64,000 bases of DNA from Streptomyces hundungensis (GTDB lineage Bacteria > Actinomycetota > Actinomycetes > Streptomycetales > Streptomycetaceae). The notes under the pieces are model-generated. The model saw only the letters and a program-made list of their open reading frames with translations, did no database searches and was not told where the DNA came from. The translations under genes and the position numbers were made by a program. This document shows positions 24,461 through 32,502 of the stretch, piece by piece (within the stretch, counting starts at the first letter, position 1; every line of letters begins with the position of its first letter). Location of the stretch: positions 4,216,001 through 4,280,000 of the forward strand of contig NZ_CP032698.1 in assembly GCF_003627815.1 (NCBI RefSeq). The letters run 5' to 3'.

Positions 24461-25984
24461 TCAGTTGCTGTCGCCCTTGCGTTCGCCCAGGGTGATCGTG
24501 ACCGTGGACTCCTTGCCGTCGCGCTTGTACGTGAGGGGGACCTGGTCGCCCGGCTTGTGCGTCCAGATCTCGCTGATCAGCGTCGGGCCGCTGTCGATCG
24601 GCATGTCACCGAACTTGGTGATGACGTCGCCCGGCTTCAGGCCGGCCTTGTCCGCGGGGCCGCCCGGGGTGATCGGCTGCTGGCTCGCGTTGCCCTGCTG
24701 GGAGATCTGCGCGCCGTCGGTCGCACTGGGACCGCCGCCCCCGGGGCCGCTGCCCTGCTGGATGCCGACCGAGGCGCCGATCACCGGGTAGACCGGCTGG
24801 CCGGTCTTGATCAGCTGCTCCGCGACGTTCTTGGCCTGGTTGATCGGGATGGCGAAGCCGAGGCCGATCGAGCCCGCCTGGGACTGGCCCATGCCACCGG
24901 CGCCCGCCGACTGGATCGCGGAGTTGATGCCGATGACCGCGCCGGCCGAATTGATCAGCGGGCCGCCCGAGTTGCCCGGGTTGATGGACGCGTCGGTCTG
25001 GAGGGCGCTCATGTACGAGGCCTTGGAGTTCTGGCCGTCGCTGGAGGCCACCGGGCGGTTCTTGGCGCTGATGATGCCGGTGGTGACGGTGTTGGAGAGG
25101 CCGAAGGGGGCGCCGATCGCGATGGTCGAGTCGCCGACCGCCACCTTGTCGGAGTCCCCGAGCGAAAGCGGCTTCAGGTTCGCCGGGGCGTTCTTCAGCT
25201 TGATGACCGCCACGTCGTAACCCTGGGCGCGGCCCACCACCTCGGCGTCGTACTTCTTGCCGTTGGAGAACGTCGCGGACAGCTTGCCGCCGCCGCTCGC
25301 CGCGGAGGCCACCACGTGGTTGTTCGTGAGGATGTGGCCTTCCTTGTCGTAGATGAAGCCGGTGCCCGTGCCGCCCTCGCCGTCGTTGCCCTGGGCCTCG
25401 ATCGTCACCACGCTGGGCAGCGAGGCGGCGGCCACGCCCGCCACCGTGCCCGGGTCGCGCTTGAAGTCCTTGGGGGTGTTGGACGAGGCGACGGTGGTGG
25501 AGCCCGAGCCGTTGTCCTCGCGGTCCGCGGCGAAGTAGCCGATGGCTCCGCCGATCCCGCCGGCCACCAGGGCGGCCGCGACCACGGCGGCGATCAGACC
25601 ACCGGCCCGCCTGCGCGGGGCCGGGGGCTGCGGGGCGCCCCAGGGCTCGCCTCCGTGGCCCCCGCCTCCGTAGGAGGGGAGCGTGGGCGGGGGCGGCGGC
25701 CAGCCCACGCCGCCCTGCGAAGGCGCCGACTCGTGCGCCGCGTACGCCTGCTGGGCGGGGGCCGGGGCGTCCGGCGTCGCGGGCATCGGCGTGGTGGCCG
25801 GGTCGGGGCCGGGGCGCGGAGCCGACCCCTCCGGCTGCGGTACGGCGCCGTGGACCAGGGTCTGCTCCGCCTCGGCGGGCGCGGGGGCGGCGGGGGGTGC
25901 GGCGGGCGCGGGAGGTGCAGCAGGTGCAGACGACGGGGCAGGCGGGACGGCCGGGACCGCGGTGCCCTCGTTCTCGGTGCTCAC
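24461..25984 (-). CDS. membrane-anchored HtrA/DegP-type serine protease with PDZ domain
   Basis: The GTG at 25984 (VSTENEGTAV) has GAGGAGAG upstream and gives 507 residues. A long cytoplasmic Pro/Ala-rich region (1-155) precedes one membrane helix (GLIAAVVAAALVAGGIGGAI). The extracytoplasmic protease has the triad His in TNNHVV, Asp in YDVAVIKL and Ser in GNSGGPL, followed by a PDZ domain (PADKAGLKPGDVITKFGDMP). It is 24 residues short of some HtrA proteins only in the linker. It degrades misfolded envelope proteins. It is divergent from the GDPD gene across a 259-bp promoter region with a 20-bp palindrome. Confidence 0.92.
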   Translation of the reverse strand: MSTENEGTAVPAVPPAPSSAPAAPPAPAAPPAAPAPAEAEQTLVHGAVPQPEGSAPRPGPDPATTPMPATPDAPAPAQQAYAAHESAPSQGGVGWPPPPPTLPSYGGGGHGGEPWGAPQPPAPRRRAGGLIAAVVAAALVAGGIGGAIGYFAADREDNGSGSTTVASSNTPKDFKRDPGTVAGVAAASLPSVVTIEAQGNDGEGGTGTGFIYDKEGHILTNNHVVASAASGGGKLSATFSNGKKYDAEVVGRAQGYDVAVIKLKNAPANLKPLSLGDSDKVAVGDSTIAIGAPFGLSNTVTTGIISAKNRPVASSDGQNSKASYMSALQTDASINPGNSGGPLINSAGAVIGINSAIQSAGAGGMGQSQAGSIGLGFAIPINQAKNVAEQLIKTGQPVYPVIGASVGIQQGSGPGGGGPSATDGAQISQQGNASQQPITPGGPADKAGLKPGDVITKFGDMPIDSGPTLISEIWTHKPGDQVPLTYKRDGKESTVTITLGERKGDSN

Positions 25985-26112
25985 AGCTTGCTCTCCTCGG
26001 TTTCCACTCGGTCTTGGGGACGGTCTGGCGGGCGGGGTGACGGCGGTGCGGACGGTGCTCGGCATCGCCACCGGGTACCGGCGTGGGACTCGGTGACCAC
26101 CATGGTGCGCCC

Positions 26113-26132
26113 GGGGTCCGACATCGGACCCC
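26113..26132. promoter_or_regulatory. 20-bp palindrome in the htrA-GDPD divergent promoter
   Basis: GGGGTCCGA and TCGGACCCC are exact complements separated by CA. It could be an operator or a hairpin in the htrA leader. Confidence 0.5.
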
Positions 26133-26243
26133 GCACGATGTGGATGACTGCGCTCAGCTTTTCCCACCGCACGTCAGGCCACTGTAAGCAGGAGCTGTGT
26201 ATTCGTGCGCCAACCTGTGCACCGGCGGTGGCACGATGGCGCG

Positions 26244-27071
26244 GTGACCCAAGCACGGCAGCACAGCCCGCACAGCCCAGACCGCGCCCCCGTCCAGGTG
26301 GTGGCCCACCGAGGAGCCTCCGAGGACGCCCCCGAGCACACGCTCGCCGCGTATGTGAAGGCGATCGAGGACGGGGCCGACGCCCTGGAATGCGATGTCC
26401 GCCTCACCGCCGACGGACAGCTCGTCTGCGTCCATGACCGGCGGGTGAACCGCACCTCCAACGGACGCGGCGCCGTGTCCACCCTGGAGCTCTCCGACCT
26501 CGCCGCGCTCGACTTCGGCTCGTGGAAGGACAGCGAGGAGAGCCCGGACTGGGGGGACCGCGAGTTCACCTCCGTACTGACCCTGGAGCGGCTGCTCGAA
26601 CTCGTCGCGGACGCCGGGCGCCGGGTCGAGCTGGCCATCGAGACCAAGCACCCCACCCGCTGGGCCGGCCAGGTCGAGGAGCGGCTGCTGCACCTCCTCA
26701 AGAGGTTCGGCCTCACTGAGCCGCCGCCGGCCGGCGAAACCTCCCCGGTGCGCATCATGAGTTTCTCCGCGCGCTCCCTGCACCGGGTGGCGGCGGCCGC
26801 ACCCGACATCCCGACCGTCTACCTGATGCAGTTCCTCTCGCCGCGCCTGCGCGACGGGCGGCTGCCCGCGGGGGCGCGGATCGCGGGCCCGGGCATGCGG
26901 ATCGTGCGCAACCACCCCGCGTACATCGAGCGGTTGCACCGCGCGGGACACCGCGTGCACGTCTGGACGGTCAACGAACCCGAGGACGTGGACCTGTGCG
27001 TAAGCCTCGGAGTGGAGGCAATCATCACCAACCGCCCGAAACAGGTGCTGTCCCAACTGGGCAGGATTTAG
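26244..27071 (+). CDS. glycerophosphodiester phosphodiesterase
   Basis: A 275-residue GDPD protein starting at GTG 26244. Signature residues: VVAHRGASEDAPEHTLAAY with the catalytic HRG and the Glu/Asp metal ligands (ALECDVRLTADGQLVCVHD, second His in VHD). The C-terminus has HVWTVNEPEDVDLCVSLGVE and IITNRPKQV. No signal peptide is visible, so it is cytoplasmic. It hydrolyses glycerophosphodiesters to glycerol-3-phosphate and an alcohol. Confidence 0.92.
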   Translation: MTQARQHSPHSPDRAPVQVVAHRGASEDAPEHTLAAYVKAIEDGADALECDVRLTADGQLVCVHDRRVNRTSNGRGAVSTLELSDLAALDFGSWKDSEESPDWGDREFTSVLTLERLLELVADAGRRVELAIETKHPTRWAGQVEERLLHLLKRFGLTEPPPAGETSPVRIMSFSARSLHRVAAAAPDIPTVYLMQFLSPRLRDGRLPAGARIAGPGMRIVRNHPAYIERLHRAGHRVHVWTVNEPEDVDLCVSLGVEAIITNRPKQVLSQLGRI

Positions 27072-27124
27072 CGGCCCTTACAGGGAGTGCACCGGCGCGT
27101 TCGCTCCGTATTCGACCGTGACGA

Positions 27125-27730
27125 ATGCGTCTCCCGTCCATCGTTGGCCGGTTTCCGGTCCAGTCCATTGGGGCATCCACACCGTGGCGTGGGGCGAAGG
27201 AGGTCTCGGGGGTGGCGTTGGTGGTGGCACAGGAGGTGCCCACGTCGTCGAGCATGGCCGTACCCCATGGCCCTGCGGGCGTGGGCAAGGCACGACACCG
27301 GATGCGCGAGCAGTTGCTCGGCAGCGGGGTGTCCGAGCCGGTCGTGGACGATGCCGTTCTGATCCTGTCCGAACTGCTCAGCAATGCCTGCCGGCACGGC
27401 AGGCCGCTGGGGCGGTCCGACATAGGCGATGGCGACATCCGGGCGGCCTGGCGAGTCGACAAGGCAGGACGACTGACGGTCGAGGTGACGGACGGAGGCG
27501 GCCCGACCAGGCCCGTCCCCGCGACACCCTCGGTGACCGCGCGCGGCGGCCGGGGGCTGAACATCATCAGCGCCCTCGCCCAGGACTGGGGCGTCCGGGA
27601 CAGCGCGTCCGGCGAGGTCACGGTGTGGGTGATCCTCATCGCGGGGCCCCGTCGCGACGATTTCGCTACGCGCGTTGCGGGCCCGGCGGCCGGTCTGGAG
27701 TTCGCGGACGCGTTCGACGACATGGACTGA
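27125..27730 (+). CDS. RsbW-like ATP-binding protein (HATPase_c_2)
   Basis: A 201-residue protein. The GHKL-type ATPase motifs are present: N-box LILSELLSNACRHG, G1 EVTDGGG, G2 GGRGLNIISAL. The first ~55 residues (PSIVGRFPVQSIGASTPWRG) are poorly conserved in style, and the true start may lie at an internal ATG (MAVPHGPAG, 27254). Streptomyces has dozens of such proteins, generally partners or kinases of anti-anti-sigma factors in switching modules. No STAS gene is adjacent. Confidence 0.85.
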   Translation: MRLPSIVGRFPVQSIGASTPWRGAKEVSGVALVVAQEVPTSSSMAVPHGPAGVGKARHRMREQLLGSGVSEPVVDDAVLILSELLSNACRHGRPLGRSDIGDGDIRAAWRVDKAGRLTVEVTDGGGPTRPVPATPSVTARGGRGLNIISALAQDWGVRDSASGEVTVWVILIAGPRRDDFATRVAGPAAGLEFADAFDDMD

Positions 27731-27922
27731 TGAGCAGCGGGGGCGCGCGGCCGCCCTCGCGCCCTCGCGCCGACACCCCGCACGCACGCGGCCCGGGACG
27801 GCCACCCGCATCCTCGGTGCGGGGCCGTGGGAACGGCGGGGCCGCCCGGGGCCGGTCCGTACGGCTAGGCTCGCGCCCGACACAGCGACACCGCACCACC
27901 GCAGTCGGGAGTGAGCCCCACC

Positions 27923-28888
27923 ATGGCCAAGAAGCGTCCCCAGGCGAAGGCCGTCAAGCCGCAGATCAGCGACGGGGAAATCCCGGTCGTCGGGGCTCGT
28001 GAGCCCTGTCCCTGCGGCTCCGGCCGCCGTTACAAGGCCTGTCACGGCCGTGCCGCCTCGCACGCCGTGACCGAGCTGGTCCAGCGCCCCTTCGAGGGCC
28101 TGCCCGGCGAGTGCGACTGGGTCGCGCTGCGCGAACTGGTCCCGGCGGCGACCGTCCCGCTGACCCTGAAGGATGGACTGCCCGAGGGCGTGCCGTCCGT
28201 GACGCTGGCGACCGTGCTGCCGATGGCGTGGCCCGCGCTGCGCCGCGAGGACGGGTCCGTGCTGCTCGGCCTCCAGAACGACACGCCCTCCGGCGACCTC
28301 AGCCGCGACCTCGCCGACACCCTCAAGCGCGCGCTGGTCGCCGAGCCCGGCTCGCCGGTCGCGGCCCAGCGCGCCGAGTCCGACGGCCCCCGTCTGCAAG
28401 ACCTGCTCGACCCGGACGCCGCGTTCGAGCCCGAGGTGCACAGCGGCTTCGAGTTCTGGGTGCCGGACGCCGAAAGCGCCCAGAGCGAGGTGGCGGCCTC
28501 CCTGGAGCGGGCCAACGCGGCCGCGATCCCGACCGTGCGGCTGACGTCGGTCGACTCCTCGTACTGGTGCGAGACCCCGGAGAAGAACCACCTGCGGTGG
28601 GTCATGCCGCACCCCGAGGAGAAGCTGCTCGACGCGCTGGCGCGGCTGCACGCGGCCGGTACGTCCTCGCTCGGCGAGGGCACCCGGCTCGTCGGCTCCT
28701 TCCGCGCCCACGGGCTGACCGTGCCGGTGTGGGACCTGCCGGCCGGGATGGGCGCCGAGGAGTGCGAGAAGCCGGCCGCCGAGTTCGCCGAGCGGCTCGC
28801 CGGGGCGCTCGCCGTCGAGGAGCCGCTCACGGCGGAGGAGCGCCGGGCGCGCGGCGGCCTCACCAACCGCCAAGTGACGCTCAGCTGA
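27923..28888 (+). CDS. DUF5926 family protein with SEC-C zinc motif
   Basis: A 321-residue protein. The N-terminus [20 protein letters not shown] is followed by [17 protein letters not shown], a SEC-C-type zinc motif (CxCx8CH). The rest is a DUF5926 domain conserved in actinobacteria ([57 protein letters not shown]). The function is unknown. SEC-C motifs in other proteins bind zinc and contact SecB or ribosomes. It is monocistronic and ends near a strong terminator at 29023-29062. Confidence 0.88.
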   Translation: MAKKRPQAKAVKPQISDGEIPVVGAREPCPCGSGRRYKACHGRAASHAVTELVQRPFEGLPGECDWVALRELVPAATVPLTLKDGLPEGVPSVTLATVLPMAWPALRREDGSVLLGLQNDTPSGDLSRDLADTLKRALVAEPGSPVAAQRAESDGPRLQDLLDPDAAFEPEVHSGFEFWVPDAESAQSEVAASLERANAAAIPTVRLTSVDSSYWCETPEKNHLRWVMPHPEEKLLDALARLHAAGTSSLGEGTRLVGSFRAHGLTVPVWDLPAGMGAEECEKPAAEFAERLAGALAVEEPLTAEERRARGGLTNRQVTLS

Positions 28889-29022
28889 GAGTGACGGCGG
28901 GTGCGACGGAGGCCCGTCGCCAGGTGACTCCTGTCACAACTCCCCGTACTCGCAGGTAAATCGGTGTCCGAATTACCGAGATCGAATTTGCGAACGACCG
29001 ATCTCTTGTTACGGTTCTAAGA

Positions 29023-29062
29023 GCCCGGTCGCTGGTGCATCCCCCGTCGCCAGCGACCGGGC
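29023..29062. terminator. bidirectional terminator, possible small-RNA terminator
   Basis: GCCCGGTCGCTGG and CCAGCGACCGGGC form a perfect 13-bp stem between convergent genes. The 130 bp before it are unusually AT-rich for this genome. Confidence 0.7.
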
Positions 29063-29082
29063 CCTTCCATGTGCGGGCTCGG

Positions 29083-29625
29083 TCAACGAGCCGCCGGTTC
29101 CGTCGAGTTGCTTCCGGAACGCAGGAGCAGCGGTGAGTCCTCTCCCGCCTCCGAAAACTCCGACACCGCCGAATACGCTCCCGCTTCCGCGGAGCCGCCT
29201 TGCGAACTCTGGTGCGGGGTCTCACAGGAATTCGGCTGGTCGTCGGCCTCGACCTGGCAGTTCGTCTCGATGGTCCGCCCGCCCGGGCCCATCAGCGTCA
29301 GCACCGCACGCAGCTCCTGACCGGTGGCGTTGCGGTAGTAGGTACGCGCCCAGGTGTCGCGCCCCCGGCTCAGTACGCAGGTCTGCGCCTCGACCCCGCC
29401 GGGGGAGACCAGTTCGGGCCCGCACCGGGCGGCCGCGTCCCGCACGGACCGCCCCAGTGGCTTGTTCACCCGTACGGGGGCTTGCGCGAGGGGGCTTTTT
29501 GCGTCATCCGTGGCGCCGTTCTTCTCGGGCCCCCCGGCGACTCCGGCGGAGGCGGCCAGCGGCAGCAGGACGGTTCCCACGACGACGGCGGTGAGCCCGG
29601 CCATGCGGAGGTGCTGGAGATTCAT
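29083..29625 (-). CDS. small secreted protein
   Basis: A 180-residue preprotein with a signal peptide (LRMAGLTAVVVGTVLLPLAA, cut near ASA-GV). The mature region has four Cys (AARCGPELV, AQTCVLSRG, ETNCQVEAD, PNSCETPH), consistent with two disulfides, and a beta-rich core (TWARTYYRNATGQELRAVLT). The C-terminus is Ser/Glu-rich (QGGSAEAGAYSAVSEFSEAG). The family is common in Streptomyces but has no known function. It is convergent with the DUF5926 gene. Confidence 0.8.
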   Translation of the reverse strand: MNLQHLRMAGLTAVVVGTVLLPLAASAGVAGGPEKNGATDDAKSPLAQAPVRVNKPLGRSVRDAAARCGPELVSPGGVEAQTCVLSRGRDTWARTYYRNATGQELRAVLTLMGPGGRTIETNCQVEADDQPNSCETPHQSSQGGSAEAGAYSAVSEFSEAGEDSPLLLRSGSNSTEPAAR

Positions 29626-29746
29626 GGGGGACCCGCCTGCCCTGGAATTCCTGATGGTGGGCCGAAGATATCCACGGAAACCGGGCGCCCCGCGATGCGC
29701 GCGCCCAATTCCCGTACAACCAGGGCCCGCTCACACCCGAAAGAGT

Positions 29747-29775
29747 GAAGGCGGCCCGGGAACCGGACCGCCTTC
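29747..29775. terminator. hairpin with imperfect stem
   Basis: GAAGGCGG.CCGG pairs with CCGG.CCGCCTTC with one mismatch, downstream of the minus-strand gene ending at 29826. Confidence 0.5.
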
Positions 29776-29825
29776 TCGCTCATTGGGCGTCCCGGCTCCG
29801 CACGCCTGCCGGGCCCGCCCCGCTC

Positions 29826-30488
29826 TCAGTACGCCAGCCGGCTCCCGCCGTCCGGTGCGCTGGTGCTCGCCTCGACCAGCGCGTCCACCACCGCCTCCAC
29901 ATCCGGCAGCCAGGGCCCGGCGGCCCCGAGCGGCGGACGCTCCCAGCGGAGCTTTCCCCCGCCGGTCCGCGACGGGGGCAGCACCAGATATCCGCCCTCG
30001 CTGTGGAAGCGCAGCGAACTGGGCACCCAGTCCTTGGAGTAGAGCAGCTCGCCGAGGCGCTCCATCGAGTACGGAGCCACCAGGAGCGACCATCGGGTGG
30101 GGCTCGCCACGACCGGGCCGAGCCGTACGCCCATGGAGTCGAGGGCGGCGAGCGCCCGGGCTCCGGCGGCGGCCGGCAGGCTGATCGCGCAGGGCGCGCC
30201 GGCGCCGGTGGCGAGCAGGACCGGCGCGACCGGCCGGTTCGTCCACCACCAGCGGATCATGCGCTCGTCGGTGGTCGCCGCGAGCAGGACGGGGTCGAAG
30301 GGGTGCGCCCCGGGCACCACACATTCAGGGTCGGGACAGGCACAGCCGCGGCCGTCCGCGGCCAGTCCCACACCGGGGAGCACGGGCCATTTCCATCGGG
30401 TCGCACAGGTCAGCGCGGCGCCGAGCTGAGCAGCCCTTTCACTGCGCCGGAGCCGGAACCTGCGTCGCCTTCCGAGGATCTCGCGCAT
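29826..30488 (-). CDS. degenerate prim-pol-like protein
   Basis: A 220-residue protein with the layout of the bifunctional prim-pol N-terminal family: basic start (REILGRRRRFRLRRSERAAQ), GCACPDPECVVPGAHP zinc-like cluster (also seen in prim-pol proteins), MIRWWWTNRPVAPVLLATGA, then VVASPTRWSLLVAPY and EGGYLVLPPS in place of the sxH and VGPGS motifs. The metal-binding Asp pair is replaced by CAISLPAAAGA, so it is probably not catalytic. It may be a regulator derived from a primase. Confidence 0.72.
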   Translation of the reverse strand: MREILGRRRRFRLRRSERAAQLGAALTCATRWKWPVLPGVGLAADGRGCACPDPECVVPGAHPFDPVLLAATTDERMIRWWWTNRPVAPVLLATGAGAPCAISLPAAAGARALAALDSMGVRLGPVVASPTRWSLLVAPYSMERLGELLYSKDWVPSSLRFHSEGGYLVLPPSRTGGGKLRWERPPLGAAGPWLPDVEAVVDALVEASTSAPDGGSRLAY

Positions 30489-30922
30489 GGGCGCTCGTTC
30501 CTTTCCGTTGAACGCCGAGTCCACATCACAACAGGTGTGCATCTCTTCACTGCGCGTACTTGATCTGTAAGCCCGCGGTACGGGAAATTCGCCAGGCCGG
30601 ACAGGGCCGGTCACCACGGGTTGCGACGGCCACTGCCCGTAACCATTTAAAGCATGGCGAAGGGTGGCGCGTACGTGGCGCTTGCCGTCCTGAGTGCAAA
30701 AACCCCGTCGCTCGGGGGTGAGGCCTGGCCGCTCGGCTCCTAAGACGCTGAGCCCGGCCACAAGGTTCCGGGCCATCCCCAACTGCCCCGGACCACACCG
30801 ATTACGTACCCAACGCGGTTGAAACGACGCGCAGTTGAACGGCTTCAGTCGACCCCAGCCCTGGGCCACCGGGGCCATTTTTCGGCCAAGTTGGAAGTCC
30901 CACGGACACCAATAGTCCCGCT
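30489..30922. other. 434-bp intergenic region, divergent promoters
   Basis: It separates the prim-pol-like gene (minus) and the GAF-PP2C gene (plus). It contains an AAAAACCCCGTCGCTCGGGG hairpin-like segment near 30699. No gene is seen. Confidence 0.45.
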
Positions 30923-32416
30923 ATGACAATGCTGGACATCCCCTCACTTGTGCGTGTACATGTGGATGCATTGATAGCGGCGCAGAATGACATGGGGGTT
31001 TGCGATGCTATTGAGCAGAATCGTCCAGTCGGAAAGCCGGCTGCCATGAGCGCCCCTCACCTGCCGAAAGTGGCTGGAATCGATCCAGCCGTTCCGTCTC
31101 CCGCGCACACTCATGCGCCTCTGCCCTCGCCCAGCGCCCACACCCCACCCGGAGCGGTGCTCCAGGACCGCCTCGCCGGCTGGGTCTCCGACCTCACCAC
31201 GCTGCACGAACTCACCGAACGGCTCGCCCGCACCGCCGCCCTGGACGCGGCCCTGAACGAGCTCCTCAAGGCGGGCGCCGCCCTGGTCGGGGCCCGCAGG
31301 GGACTGGTCGTCCTGGAACCCGCCGACGGTCTGGGCCCCGCCAGCACGACCGGCCTGGGGCTCGCCCATGCCGACCTCGGACACATCGAGACCGTGCCGC
31401 GCAGCGCCACCGCGTACGGCAGGATCCTGGACGGCCTGCCCGACGCCGACGGCGGCCCCGACCTCATGGCGGACCCGGACGGCATCGACCCCCGCCACCG
31501 CGAGGTCGCCGCCCGCCTCGGCTACGCCGCCAGCTACGCGCTGCCCCTGACCACCGAGGGCTCCGGCCGGCTCGGCGCCGCCGTCTGGCTCTACGACGAG
31601 AGCGCGGAACCCGTCGAACGCCAGCGGCACCTGGTCGGGCTGTATCTGCGGTACGCGAGCGAACACCTGGCACGCCTGGTCGAACTGGACCGGGCCCGGG
31701 CCCATGTGGCCACCGTCGCCGAGGAACTGCTGCCCAGCCGGCTGCCCCGGGTCGCCCGGGTCCAACTCGCCGCCCGCCACCGCACGGGACCGCGCGGCGG
31801 CGGCGACTGGTACGACGCGCTGCCGCTGCCCGAAGGGGCGCTCGGCCTCGCGGTCGGCTCGGTCACCGGCGCCGGGCCGAGCGCCGTGGCCGCGATGGGC
31901 CGGCTGCGCGCGAGCCTGCGGGCGTACGCCGTCATGGAGGGCGAGGACCCCGTCGCCGTCCTCTCCGACCTCGAACTGCTGCTGCGCCTGACCGAGCCCG
32001 CCCGCTCGGCGACCGCCCTGTTCGCCTACTGCGAGCCGGCCCGGCGCAGCATCGTGCTCGCCGGGGCCGGGCACGCCCCGCCGCTGATCATCGGGGACCG
32101 GCGCACCGAGTTCGTGGAGACCTCGCTCTCGGCGCCGCTGGGCATGCTGGCCTGCTGGGAGGCGCCGAGCGTGGAGATCGCGCCCGAGCCAGGAGAAACG
32201 GTGCTGCTGTACACGGACGGCTTGCTGCACCGCACCGGCGACCCCATGGACCGCGCCTTCGCCCGGCTGCACGCGGCGGCCGCGAGCGTGCCGAGGTCGG
32301 TGCGGGACGACCCGGACGCCGTGCTCGACCACGTCCTGCGCACCGTGCTGCCCGACGGACTCGACGCGGCGGACGGCGCCGAGGACGTGGTGATGCTCGC
32401 GGCCCGCTTCGCCTAG
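30923..32416 (+). CDS. GAF-domain PP2C/SpoIIE-type phosphatase-like protein
   Basis: A 497-residue protein; ATG 30923 is used, though the first ~80 residues are poorly structured and a later start is possible. A GAF domain (about 90-250; ALDAALNELLKAGAALVGAR, REVAARLGYAASYALPL) is followed by a SpoIIE/RsbU PP2C domain (RGGGDWYDALPLPEGALGLA, PGETVLLYTDGLLHR, AEDVVMLAARF). The second metal-site motif is GSVTGAG where active enzymes usually have GDVxGxG, so Ser replaces the metal-binding Asp. It may be weak or inactive. Such proteins dephosphorylate anti-anti-sigma factors in response to a GAF signal. Confidence 0.82.
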   Translation: MTMLDIPSLVRVHVDALIAAQNDMGVCDAIEQNRPVGKPAAMSAPHLPKVAGIDPAVPSPAHTHAPLPSPSAHTPPGAVLQDRLAGWVSDLTTLHELTERLARTAALDAALNELLKAGAALVGARRGLVVLEPADGLGPASTTGLGLAHADLGHIETVPRSATAYGRILDGLPDADGGPDLMADPDGIDPRHREVAARLGYAASYALPLTTEGSGRLGAAVWLYDESAEPVERQRHLVGLYLRYASEHLARLVELDRARAHVATVAEELLPSRLPRVARVQLAARHRTGPRGGGDWYDALPLPEGALGLAVGSVTGAGPSAVAAMGRLRASLRAYAVMEGEDPVAVLSDLELLLRLTEPARSATALFAYCEPARRSIVLAGAGHAPPLIIGDRRTEFVETSLSAPLGMLACWEAPSVEIAPEPGETVLLYTDGLLHRTGDPMDRAFARLHAAAASVPRSVRDDPDAVLDHVLRTVLPDGLDAADGAEDVVMLAARFA

Positions 32417-32502
32417 CCGAGGTAACGGGCACTACGGCCCTGGACCCCCTTCCGTACGCCCGTACGATGGAGGACGGCCCAGTGTCGTATCAAGGAGCAG
32501 AC

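Noticed and set aside
27068..28873. 601-codon minus-strand frame across two genes
   Set aside because: Antisense to the RsbW-like and DUF5926 genes; composition is a GC-bias shadow with no domain.
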